This document shows positions 8,568 to 16,149 of a stretch of DNA of 38,428 bases, one piece after another (the stretch's first letter is position 1; every line of letters starts with the position of its first letter). The position numbers were made by a program, and so were the translations under genes. This DNA comes from an uncultured Sphingobacteriaceae bacterium (lineage in GTDB: Bacteria; Bacteroidota; Bacteroidia; Sphingobacteriales; Sphingobacteriaceae). The notes beneath the pieces are model-generated. The model was given only the letters and a program-made list of their open reading frames with translations, was not told where the DNA came from and did not search any database. The stretch lies in contig CAMLLO010000040.1 in assembly GCA_946480915.1 (NCBI GenBank), forward strand, positions 1 to 38,428. The letters run 5' to 3'.

Positions 8568-8663
8568 GCGGCTAGGAGTATTCAAGGTATGCTGCATTAT
8601 AACGAGGATAAGGTTTCTGAGTCAAAAAGCATAGGCGTTGCCAGCAATTCGCTTTGCAACTGA
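8549..8663 (+). pseudogene. Remnant of mobB relaxase start, frameshifted
   Basis: ATG at 8549 overlaps the mobA remnant stop by 19 bases, as the intact pair overlaps by 16. It reads MVAKIISG, then hits TAG. One frame over the homology resumes as SIQGMLHYNEDKV, matching HIRGILCYNEHKV near the start of the intact MobB. It stops at 8661-8663. A third frame continues AIRFATDLF, suggesting a further shift. The HxHxH catalytic region is absent. This is a decayed relaxase gene. Confidence 0.75.
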
Positions 8664-9060
8664 TCTTTTCGGCTATTTTTTAATCTTCTACAAGACAGGT
8701 CAGCAGGAAAGCAGGTTCGTCCATGCTTACCTCACCCGCTTTCCTGCAAAAAGAGAAGAACGGCTCTTTTGACCGTACTTTTTTGCCACCTATAATTCAA
8801 AACCCATTAAAATCTTCTTGAACTCTTTTAAGCACAAATCAAAATTCTCCCAGACTTTTTGGTTAGCAAATTTCTGAACAATCCCTTTGACCTCAAGACC
8901 AGGCCCTGCGGGTTTTAGGAAAAAAAATCTTCCTCTTATGCTGCGCTTCAGAGCGTATTTCTTCCTAAAAGTCTTGCCTATCAAAGGAATTGCATTCAGG
9001 TGAGGGGGCTTAACAAAAAGCCAGGAGGCCCTGCCGACTGGCTTTCTAAACAGTTAAGTC
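8664..9060. other. Degenerate spacer between mob remnant and radC-like gene
   Basis: No secure gene. A minus-strand frame at 8790-8984 could encode a basic 64-residue peptide (MIGKTFRKKYALK...), but it has no recognisable domain and lies in decayed sequence. AAAGCCAG (9017-9024) and CTGGCTTT (9038-9045) form an 8-bp inverted repeat just before the radC-like gene. Confidence 0.4.
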
Positions 9061-9525
9061 ATGGAATTAAAGGAAAATTCACTCGCATTAGTAGCAGAAA
9101 TTCAGTTAAGCTACCACCCAAAAGTTAAACTCTCACAGCGCCTTACGGTAACCACTTCAAGAGAAGTTTATTTGCTCTTTTCTGACAATTGGAATGCTGA
9201 CCGCATCGAGTTACAAGAACAGTTTAAGGTGATGCTGCTCAATCGGAGTGGCAGAGTTTTAGGTATTGTCGATATCTCCACGGGAGGAATCGCAGGGACA
9301 TTAGCAGACCCAAAGCTAATCTTTGCCACCGCATTAAAAGCCGGAGCAAGTTCCATCATTCTAGCCCATAATCACCCAAGCGGTCAGTTAACCCCATCAC
9401 AAGCCGACCGGAATTTAACCAGAAAGTTAACGGATGGCGGGAAACTCTTAGACATATCAGTGTTCGACCACCTGATACTAACGGCTGACAGTTATTTCTC
9501 CTTCGCTGATGAAGGTATCATTTAG
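9061..9525 (+). CDS. RadC-like JAB/MPN-domain protein
   Basis: A 154-residue protein consisting only of the JAB (JAMM metalloprotease-like) part of RadC, without the N-terminal helix-hairpin-helix region. The metal-binding signature HNHPSGQLTPSQAD (HxH, then S and D at the expected spacing) is complete around residues 101-114, and the final FDHLILTADSYFSFADEG block matches the family end. Short RadC-like genes of this kind are common on Bacteroidetes mobile elements. Their biochemical function is unproven and a DNA-repair label should not be taken literally. It lies between two mobile-element scars and is probably a survivor of one of them. Confidence 0.85.
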   Translation: MELKENSLALVAEIQLSYHPKVKLSQRLTVTTSREVYLLFSDNWNADRIELQEQFKVMLLNRSGRVLGIVDISTGGIAGTLADPKLIFATALKAGASSIILAHNHPSGQLTPSQADRNLTRKLTDGGKLLDISVFDHLILTADSYFSFADEGII

Positions 9526-9590
9526 CACCAAAGCAACGCTTTATCCATGCCAAAGTCCATACACTCTTTGATGCCGGCCTTACCGGCAGG

Positions 9591-9809
9591 GTGACAGACT
9601 GTAAGGTCGCATTATGGCTGGTTGGAAAAGATGCCACTTTCATCGTTCTTGATGACCTGGTGCAAATCAGCTACCGCAGGCGAAAATTCAATATCCCTGC
9701 ACCTGTCTTTTCGCTGCACCACTTTGAAAAAACAGTTGCGTTGCGCAGTAATACCCGCACCCATAAACCCAAAAGCAGCTTTGGTTCTGGCGTAGATAAG
9801 GACGGTTAG
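9591..9809 (+). CDS. Small unrecognised protein, possibly truncated
   Basis: Using GTG at 9591 the product is 72 residues. The same frame is open upstream to about 9516 with no ATG, reading APKQRFIHAKVHTLFDAG before the GTG. That suggests either a rare start or loss of the true N-terminus. The composition is protein-like (VALWLVGKDATFIVLDDLVQ), but no domain is recognised. It ends immediately before the tRNA fragment, so it may have been cut or extended by integration. Confidence 0.4.
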   Translation: MTDCKVALWLVGKDATFIVLDDLVQISYRRRKFNIPAPVFSLHHFEKTVALRSNTRTHKPKSSFGSGVDKDG

Positions 9810-9812
9810 GCT

Positions 9813-9860
9813 AGAAGACTCATAATCTTTTGGTCCCTGGTTCGAGCCCAGCTGGGCGCA
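9813..9860 (+). other. 3' half of a tRNA with CAT anticodon (att-site scar)
   Basis: The sequence from the anticodon stem onward is tRNA-like: GAAGA, loop CTCATAA (anticodon CAT), TCTTT, a T arm around CTGG-TTCGAGC-CCAG, then TGGGCGC and A. The 5' half (acceptor strand and D arm) is not present upstream. Such 3' fragments are left by tyrosine integrases that insert into tRNA genes (here tRNA-Met or a CAT-anticodon tRNA-Ile). The integrase gene begins 300 bases downstream. Confidence 0.65.
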
Positions 9861-9884
9861 CGAAAGCCCTTCCCAAAGAAGGTC

Positions 9885-9918
9885 AAACGCCTGTAAATTA
9901 TCTAATTTACAGGCGTTT
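9885..9918. terminator. Perfect 16-bp palindrome, probable terminator
   Basis: AAACGCCTGTAAATTA, a 2-base centre, and TAATTTACAGGCGTTT pair perfectly. It lies 24 bases after the tRNA fragment and would work as a bidirectional terminator. It may have come along as the natural 3' flank of the captured tRNA. Confidence 0.6.
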
Positions 9919-9973
9919 ATAGTTTATAGCCTTCCAATCTTTCCCAAAGTTTCCCAATCTGTCCGGTACCTAT

Positions 9974-10013
9974 TAGAGTACCTCGATTTTGTTTTTACTT
10001 TTGAGGTACTCTA
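9974..10013. promoter_or_regulatory. 11-bp inverted repeat upstream of integrase gene
   Basis: TAGAGTACCTC (9974-9984) and GAGGTACTCTA (10003-10013) are perfect inverted copies separated by 18 bases, about 150 bases before the integrase start. Related GGTACC words lie at 9965 and near 10110. Candidate roles are integrase or excisionase arm-type binding sites, or an operator; the sequence alone cannot decide. Elsewhere in 9861-10159 I see no gene. Confidence 0.45.
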
Positions 10014-10159
10014 TAACGGTGTAACTATTTGTTATACAATTAGTTGCAAGAAGTTAAATTGGGATAGTTTGACCCTTTTTGCGCCTGTTTGATACGGTGT
10101 TCTGGTACCTGAAAAGGTGGACGAATACCAAAGAGTATTAAAATGTATCAAATCAGATT

Positions 10160-11383
10160 ATGAAAACAACAAGCACATTCGGAATCCATTTCAAAATGAG
10201 GTCCGACAAAATGAAAGATGGTAAAGCTCCTGTCCATATGGGGCTGGTGATCAACGGAGAGAAAAGTTACATCGCTTTGAAAAATTATCAGGTTGAAGTT
10301 AAGTACTGGGACAAGGACAAAGGATCAGGCAAACGGACATCCAGCGAGGGAAGAAAGATCAATGAGTATCTGGATGAGATGCGAATGATGATCCGTGATT
10401 GCTATCAGGAACTACAATCCAAAGGCCGGGTAATTTCCATCGGAACCATCAAAGATGCTTTTTTAGGTAATGGTGACCCTGAATATACGTTGCTCCGGTT
10501 GGTTGGATACCATAATGAACAGGCGAAAACAGTACTTGAATGGAGCACCCTCAAGCATTACTCCGTTACTCAACGGTATTTAACCAAATTCATGCAAAGC
10601 CAGTTTAGGAAAAAGGATGTCTTCCTCCATGAAATCAATTACAAGTTTATTATTGACTTTGAAGGTTATCTCAGAAATCATAAGCCTTTGGATCACCAGA
10701 AGCCCATGAATAACAATGGGGTAATGAAACATCTTATTCGGCTGCGAAAGATGACTAATCTTGCAATCAAGCTGGAGTGGATGGCTAACGATCCTTTCAA
10801 AAACTACAAGTTCAAGTATCAAAAAGTTGATAAAGATTTTCTTACTGAAAAGGAACTTCAAAATTTAGAGAAAAAAGTGTTTGCAGTTGACAGATTGAAT
10901 ATGGTTAAGGACCTGTTTGTATTCTGCTGCTATACAGGCTTGGCCTACGTAGATGTAATGAATTTGACCACTCACCATATTATTACTGGTATAGATGATG
11001 AAAACTGGATCAAAACGTTTCGCCAGAAAACCTTGGTTCCTGTAAATACTCCAATCCTTCCGAAGGCGCAGCAGATACTTGGAAAATATATTGATGACCC
11101 AAGGGCAAATGCCAATGGTAAGCTCTTTCCTTCATTGTCTAACCAGAAAGTGAATAGCTATCTCAAAGAAATTGCTGATGTCTGTGGAATTAAGAAGAAT
11201 CTTACTTTCCACGTGGCACGGCATACGTTCGCGACTACGGTAACACTTTCGAATGGGGTTCCTATTGAGACAGTAAGCAAAATGCTTGGACATACAAAAA
11301 TTGCCACAACCCAGATTTATGCCAGAGTGCTCGAAAGAAAAGTAAGTGAGGATATGGCAAAACTTCGATTAAAATTAGGCTAA
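10160..11383 (+). CDS. Tyrosine recombinase / integrase
   Basis: A 407-residue phage-type integrase. Residues about 5-90 form the N-terminal arm-DNA-binding domain (FGIHFKMRSDKMKDG...), 110-210 the SAM-like core-binding domain, and 215-400 the catalytic domain. Catalytic residues visible are HVARHTFAT (HxxR), LGH and the tyrosine in TTQIYARV. The position usually holding Arg-I reads TGLAYVDV, with Ala in place of Arg, a substitution common in Bacteroidetes integrases. The gene faces the mobilization and defence genes and stands 300 bases from a tRNA 3' fragment, so it is the likely integrase of this element. Confidence 0.92.
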   Translation: MKTTSTFGIHFKMRSDKMKDGKAPVHMGLVINGEKSYIALKNYQVEVKYWDKDKGSGKRTSSEGRKINEYLDEMRMMIRDCYQELQSKGRVISIGTIKDAFLGNGDPEYTLLRLVGYHNEQAKTVLEWSTLKHYSVTQRYLTKFMQSQFRKKDVFLHEINYKFIIDFEGYLRNHKPLDHQKPMNNNGVMKHLIRLRKMTNLAIKLEWMANDPFKNYKFKYQKVDKDFLTEKELQNLEKKVFAVDRLNMVKDLFVFCCYTGLAYVDVMNLTTHHIITGIDDENWIKTFRQKTLVPVNTPILPKAQQILGKYIDDPRANANGKLFPSLSNQKVNSYLKEIADVCGIKKNLTFHVARHTFATTVTLSNGVPIETVSKMLGHTKIATTQIYARVLERKVSEDMAKLRLKLG

Positions 11384-11400
11384 GCCAATCACCCTGCATT

Positions 11401-12471
11401 ATGAAAACAGAACAATCTTATCTGCAACTAATCAAGGAATTAAAGCAGAACATAATTCAAAGCCGTTACGAAGCTTCACGTCTGGCAAATCGTGAACTAT
11501 TGAAGCTGTATTATACGACCGGCTTAAAGCTTTCTAAAAAAGCAGCTTCTGAGAAATGGGGAGCTAAAATAATTGGCCAACTGGCATTAGACCTCCAAAA
11601 TGAACTTCCAGGGCTTAAAGGATTCTCTCGCAGAAACCTGATGAACATGAAGCAGTTTGCCGAAGCGTATGAGAATACCGAATTTGTGCAGTCGGCAACT
11701 GCACAAATTGTAAGTGACGTAATTGTGCAGTCAGCGACTGCACAATTACCGAATGATGCAGACCTGTTCTTCTCGATAAGCTTTACACACCATCTAATTT
11801 TACTGAACAAGTGCAAGAATGTTGAGGAGCGTCTATTTTACATCCGACATACTGCTTCACAATATTGGTCTGTATCAATCCTCGAACTTAAGATTGCTGA
11901 GAAGTTGTACAAGCATCAAGGAAAGCTGCCTAATAACTTCAACGAAACTGTACCACAGGAAATAAAGGAGACCGCCTTGCAATTATTCCAGGATGAATAT
12001 CTATGGGACTTTATGAATCTGGATGGCTCAGAAGATGAAAGAGGAATAGAGAGTGAAATTGTGAATAACATCAGAAGGTTTATTCTAGGATTAGGCCAGG
12101 GGTTTGCATTTATGGGCAATCAATACAGGGTTGAAGTTGATGGTCAAGAATTTTTTATTGATTTGCTTTTCTATAATCGGCATTTAAAATGTTTGGTAGC
12201 ATTTGAATTGAAGCGAGGAGAATTTAAACCAGCATATGCTGGCCAACTCAATTTTTATCTTAATGTATTAGACGATAAAGTGAAATTATCTGAAGAAAAC
12301 CCAAGTATTGGGATTATACTATGTAAAGAAAAGTCGAACACTGTGGTAGAATATGCATTTAGATCAGTTGGGAACGCGATGGGAGCAGCTACTTATAGGA
12401 CAGTTAGATCGCTTCCTAAAGAACTAAAGGATTACTTACCGGATGCTAATAAGCTCTCAAAAATCATTTAG
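11401..12471 (+). CDS. YhcG-family (DUF1016) PD-(D/E)XK nuclease-domain protein
   Basis: A 356-residue protein with an N-terminal helical DUF1016 domain (SYLQLIKELKQNI... about 1-170) and a C-terminal PD-(D/E)XK nuclease fold. In the latter FFIDLLFYNRHLKCLVAFELKRG (written here in two overlapping parts: FFIDLLFYNR and CLVAFELKRG, about residues 250-272) supplies the D...ExK metal-binding signature, followed by the QLNFYLN helix. The family is frequent on mobile elements and beside restriction systems, but its function is not established. A peptide motif, QSATAQ, is duplicated around residues 96-116 and is encoded by perfect hairpins. It begins 18 bases after the integrase and ends one base from the convergent 591-residue gene. 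Confidence 0.88.
   Translation: MKTEQSYLQLIKELKQNIIQSRYEASRLANRELLKLYYTTGLKLSKKAASEKWGAKIIGQLALDLQNELPGLKGFSRRNLMNMKQFAEAYENTEFVQSATAQIVSDVIVQSATAQLPNDADLFFSISFTHHLILLNKCKNVEERLFYIRHTASQYWSVSILELKIAEKLYKHQGKLPNNFNETVPQEIKETALQLFQDEYLWDFMNLDGSEDERGIESEIVNNIRRFILGLGQGFAFMGNQYRVEVDGQEFFIDLLFYNRHLKCLVAFELKRGEFKPAYAGQLNFYLNVLDDKVKLSEENPSIGIILCKEKSNTVVEYAFRSVGNAMGAATYRTVRSLPKELKDYLPDANKLSKII
11681..11749. repeat. Two tandem perfect hairpins inside the yhcG-like gene
   Basis: AATTTGTGCAGT/ACTGCACAAATT (11681-11692, 11698-11709) and GTAATTGTGCAGT/ACTGCACAATTAC (11719-11731, 11737-11749) are perfect 12- and 13-bp stems with 5-base loops. They are direct copies of each other and encode VQSATAQI and VQSATAQL, 38 bases apart. 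Confidence 0.8.
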
Positions 12472-12472
12472 G

Positions 12473-14248
12473 TCACAATTTTTCAGGAAAAAGGTCTTTT
12501 GCAAACTGATGAAAGATGACGGGTACTCGAGGATTCATTTTATTCCGCATGAAGAAACCAAATGATTCAAGGGTTGACATTATCCTGGCTTCTAACATTT
12601 GTGTGGAAACTCCAGCCTTCTTTCTAATTGACTCAATTCGCTGATAGCTACAAGCATATATGTATGCTTGTAAAAATTCTTCCAGTAATTTAGGGCTATC
12701 CTCAAATTCTCTTGAAAATGCGATTAAGGTATCTATATCAATAATAACTAAGTCATTGATACGATTTTTTGCAGCTTTCAAAGTATCATCATGTTCAACT
12801 TCTTCCCAAAACCACTCGTTGAGTAAATGGTTAACCCCTGGTGACGTCATAGTAAGTTCAGACACCAAAAGAATTGGAAATATCCTTATGTTCCTAGCAT
12901 TATAACTAGTATCGTATTTAGATTTATCTCCTTGCTCAAAGAGAATCTTAATACGTTCCGCTAGCTGTTTGACAGCCTTGTTGCCTCCATCAGTTGAGTC
13001 AAATAGATATTTTTCCTTTAATTGCTTTTCTATAGCTAGAAAATCGAAAGATTGCTTAACTGGACCTGTCAGCATGCTACCTTTGATCTCAAATAGATAA
13101 ATCTTATTGCCATTTCGCACATAATAATCTGGTTCAGTGTCCAAATTAAATCGATTGCTAATTTCAGCACCTGATAAATTTAAATATCCACGCTTTTTGA
13201 ATATTCGGTCCAGTAATGAATAACAAAGGTATTTTTCGATGAATTCAAATGTATAGATGCTAAAAAAAGCTCCGCTTTTCAGGTTCAATGATTTATCCTT
13301 TTCTGCTATGCGCAGAAGTTCAAAAAACATCGAGTTATATATTCGGTTTACTGTTAAAACCGAATCAAGTATCAGGTAGTTATCTTCCTCAACTTTATAA
13401 AGAGGATGTGACCGAGCATGCAAAAAATCTGTTGCTAGTGAGTATTCAATCTCATCTTCTAGCGAAAGCTGATCAAGGAATTTCTTGCTTTTCTGTTTTG
13501 TAGGGGTGTTTTCTAGATTTAGATAGTTAAGCCCCGAGTCATTCCCTGGTAGTGCCGCTTGATGGGCAATTGGTAGAATTCCGAGCAAATATTCATTCCA
13601 GTTTTCAGCACCATAGGCTTCTAGGAATTTATTTAGCAAATCCTTATAGTTATCTTCAAGAAACCTGAGTAGGTAAAAAGATTTAATAAATTGTGCAACA
13701 AAAAGCTCAAGAGCCGTAAAATGATTTAATTCATGATAAGGAAACAGTAACGTAAGGATTGTTCTAGAAAAGCGATCTGCAATGTTCGGATAATCTTCTT
13801 CTTTAACTTGAGGAAATATTGCATCACTTTTTTCTCCAAATTCATCATTTGCTGCTATATAGTTTTGAAAAAGAACTTTTTCAGATTCTGAGTTATCAAG
13901 CTTAGGTTTTCCATCCGACTTACTTGCAAGCACCTTATCCAACAAGGTCAAATTACTCCAAATATTAATAATGAGTAGTTCACTAGACTTTACTTCTAGT
14001 TTAGAATATTGAGCAACAATTTTATCCCAAAACTCATTGGCTGCAACATGATTGTCTTCACCAAACCAGTCTCCCATAACATCCTTTACATGATAATTTT
14101 TACGAGACCTAGCCAGGTGATTTAACCTTGCAATTACCTTTGCCCAAGTTGCCTTATCTAATGATGATAAATTCGAAATATCATCGGATATTTTTTCGCC
14201 AAAGACTTTAGAATATGTAACTAAAAGCTGTCTATTGAATTCTCCCAT
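12473..14248 (-). CDS. Unrecognised 591-residue protein with PD-(D/E)XK-like motif
   Basis: I do not recognise the family. The protein is largely helical and has no signal peptide or membrane segment. Around residues 372-386 it reads EPDYYVRNGNK then IYLFEIKGS, which matches the PD...ExK catalytic core of restriction-type nucleases. A preceding glutamate/helix region (FEFIEKYLCYSLLDRIF, about 327-343) could form the first helix of that fold. The N-terminal 300 residues are of unknown fold, perhaps a sensor or binding domain. It sits between the yhcG-like nuclease and the mob genes, is transcribed opposite to both, and has its own AT-rich promoter region. A cargo defence nuclease is the best guess, not shown. 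Confidence 0.6.
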   Translation of the reverse strand: MGEFNRQLLVTYSKVFGEKISDDISNLSSLDKATWAKVIARLNHLARSRKNYHVKDVMGDWFGEDNHVAANEFWDKIVAQYSKLEVKSSELLIINIWSNLTLLDKVLASKSDGKPKLDNSESEKVLFQNYIAANDEFGEKSDAIFPQVKEEDYPNIADRFSRTILTLLFPYHELNHFTALELFVAQFIKSFYLLRFLEDNYKDLLNKFLEAYGAENWNEYLLGILPIAHQAALPGNDSGLNYLNLENTPTKQKSKKFLDQLSLEDEIEYSLATDFLHARSHPLYKVEEDNYLILDSVLTVNRIYNSMFFELLRIAEKDKSLNLKSGAFFSIYTFEFIEKYLCYSLLDRIFKKRGYLNLSGAEISNRFNLDTEPDYYVRNGNKIYLFEIKGSMLTGPVKQSFDFLAIEKQLKEKYLFDSTDGGNKAVKQLAERIKILFEQGDKSKYDTSYNARNIRIFPILLVSELTMTSPGVNHLLNEWFWEEVEHDDTLKAAKNRINDLVIIDIDTLIAFSREFEDSPKLLEEFLQAYIYACSYQRIESIRKKAGVSTQMLEARIMSTLESFGFFMRNKMNPRVPVIFHQFAKDLFPEKL

Positions 14249-14366
14249 AGATTATATAAAAATACTAATCTAAATTTTTAAGGTCACTTTTCAGACAATT
14301 TAGTCAGAACATCAAATATCAGACACGTCTATTTCTCTAACCTTTCAAACACTCCTATCTTCATTA

Positions 14367-14485
14367 TTTCACGGCCGAAGGCGTGAAAAGCAAGATGTAT
14401 TTTTGTATCCAAAAATGATCTTGCCCTACCTTCCGAAGTCAGTCGGGAGCTATGAATTCAGCCATCTTCGGAACTTGATGGCTGA
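14367..14485. other. Candidate oriT: cluster of inverted repeats upstream of mobA
   Basis: Three hairpins lie in the 257-base gap before the mobilization genes. They are TTTCACG/CGTGAAA (14367-14388), GCAAGATgtATTTTTG opposite CAAAAATgATCTTGC (14390-14424, near-perfect with one bulge), and TCAGCCATC/GATGGCTGA (14458-14485, perfect 9 bp). Transfer origins of this class of elements usually sit just upstream of mobA and contain such inverted repeats beside the nick site. The nick site itself cannot be named by eye. Confidence 0.45.
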
Positions 14486-14505
14486 TAGATATTGGAGGAC
14501 AGGTT

Positions 14506-14910
14506 ATGCCACGAAGAAAAGCGAAAGAGTGTGATTTACTACAGCACAAACTTCAGACACGCGTTAACGCAGCTAAATTCAAGCAGCTATCAGAACTAGC
14601 AAATAAAGCAGCGAATGGCAGTACCAGCGATCTCCTGAGAGACATCCTGAACAACCGCCAGCTAGTTGTTCATACCGTAGACAAAACACTGGCTGAATAC
14701 ATGCCTGAACTCATCAGGATCAGGAAGGAAATTAATGCAATCGGGAACAACATTAATCAGGTTACCCGCTACTTTAATCAGTGCCAGGAAGAGACTAAAA
14801 AGATCTTTTTCGCGACCAGAGTAGCGGGGCTATATGAGAAGTCGGCCACTAAAGCAGAGGAACTGCTGAGAGTGATTGAACAATTAGGTGAGCGATGGTT
14901 GCGAAAATAA
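14506..14910 (+). CDS. Relaxosome accessory protein (MobA of Bacteroidetes type / MobC family)
   Basis: A 134-residue basic protein with an N-terminal ribbon-helix-helix-like DNA-binding stretch (LQTRVNAAKFKQLSELAN) and the family motif IRKEINAIGNNINQVTRYFN in its C-terminal half. It is expected to bind oriT and help the relaxase MobB nick DNA. A Shine-Dalgarno-like GGAGG at 14494-14498 fixes the ATG at 14506. It overlaps mobB by 16 bases. A decayed second version lies at 8391-8567. Confidence 0.85.
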   Translation: MPRRKAKECDLLQHKLQTRVNAAKFKQLSELANKAANGSTSDLLRDILNNRQLVVHTVDKTLAEYMPELIRIRKEINAIGNNINQVTRYFNQCQEETKKIFFATRVAGLYEKSATKAEELLRVIEQLGERWLRK

Positions 14911-16139
14911 TCATCGGAAAACATATAAGGGGTATCTTATGCTACAATGAGCATAAGGTAGAAAAAGGCATAGCCCGATTGCTGACAGCGGAAAACTTTT
15001 TTACCGATGCCTCACGTCTTTCGTTTACCAACAAGCTAAACCAGTTCGAAGCTTTTACTGAAAAGAACCGCAGGACGAAGACTAATGCTATTCATATCTC
15101 CCTAAACTTTGATAATTCGGATAAACTTGACGACAAGCTTATTGCCGAGATCGGAATCCGATATATGGCAGCGATTGGGTTTGATGAGCAACCTTACCTT
15201 TTATACCGGCATCATGATGCGGCACACCCCCATATCCATATCGTAACTACAAATATTCAAAGCAACGGAGAGCGAATCGACCTTCATAATATCGGCAAGA
15301 ACCAATCTGAAATAGCCAGGAAGGAATTAGAAAAAGAGTATGATTTAGTTCAGGCTGAGAGTAAGAGGCAGGTTGAGCTTAGCCAAATAAAAGAAATAGA
15401 TGTTTTAAGAGCTCTATATGGCAAGCATGAGACTAAGCAAGCCGTTTCCAATGTGGTCAGATTTGTTGTTCGCAACTGGAAATACACGTCGTTGCCAGAA
15501 CTAAATGCTATCCTAAATCAATATAACGTATCCGCCGACAGAGGGCCGGAGCATTCTAAAATGTTTGAGAAGAATGGATTAGTGTATCATCTCTTAGATA
15601 ATGGCAAGAAAATAGGTGTTCCTATAAAGGCAAGTAGCATCTATGGAAAACCCACACTTAAATTTCTGGAAAGCAGGTACAAGCTAAATGATCAATTGAG
15701 GCTCCCTTTTAAAATCCAACTTAAAAATGTCATTGACCAGGCAAAGCTTCATCCATCCACAAAGAATGAATTTGAACAACGACTTAATGCAAAAGATATC
15801 CGGGTGCTTTTCCGACAAAATGCGGAAGGCAAAATCTATGGAGTCACCTTTACTGACCATTTATCTAAATCTGTTTTTAATGGTAGCGACTTAGGAAAAT
15901 CCTATAGTGCGAAGGTCCTTACTGAATCCTTTGTTCCGAGCCCAGGAAGTCAAGCTGACAATAATAAAGCTTCTACTGAAAAGCATTTTAATAATACTAA
16001 TCTGAATTTCCCTCTTGAAGATTCACACTCAACGACAAGCAGCTTATTGGATGGCCTATTAAAAACGGAATATGATGGTATGCCAACTAGCATGTTTCAG
16101 AACACGCGAAAGAAGAAAAAGCGAAGATTAAACCGATAA
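14895..16139 (+). CDS. Relaxase / mobilization nuclease MobB
   Basis: A 414-residue relaxase of the Bacteroidetes MobB type (relaxase/mobilization nuclease domain, MOBP-like). The N-terminus MVAKIIIGKHIRGILCYN is typical, HISLNFDNSDKL lies in the core, and the three-histidine metal site is seen in DAAHPHIHIVTTN (about residues 107-119). The catalytic tyrosine is probably among the tyrosines near residues 16-100. The C-terminal 150 residues are variable, ending in a KKKKRR basic tail. Its role is to nick oriT and pilot the strand during transfer driven by a helper conjugation system, since no mating-pair genes are present. Confidence 0.88.
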   Translation: MVAKIIIGKHIRGILCYNEHKVEKGIARLLTAENFFTDASRLSFTNKLNQFEAFTEKNRRTKTNAIHISLNFDNSDKLDDKLIAEIGIRYMAAIGFDEQPYLLYRHHDAAHPHIHIVTTNIQSNGERIDLHNIGKNQSEIARKELEKEYDLVQAESKRQVELSQIKEIDVLRALYGKHETKQAVSNVVRFVVRNWKYTSLPELNAILNQYNVSADRGPEHSKMFEKNGLVYHLLDNGKKIGVPIKASSIYGKPTLKFLESRYKLNDQLRLPFKIQLKNVIDQAKLHPSTKNEFEQRLNAKDIRVLFRQNAEGKIYGVTFTDHLSKSVFNGSDLGKSYSAKVLTESFVPSPGSQADNNKASTEKHFNNTNLNFPLEDSHSTTSSLLDGLLKTEYDGMPTSMFQNTRKKKKRRLNR

Positions 16140-16149
16140 ATACTGAATT

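Noticed and set aside
9061..9525. Full-length RadC
   Set aside because: Only the JAB part is encoded and no upstream helix-hairpin-helix frame exists, so it is listed as RadC-like.
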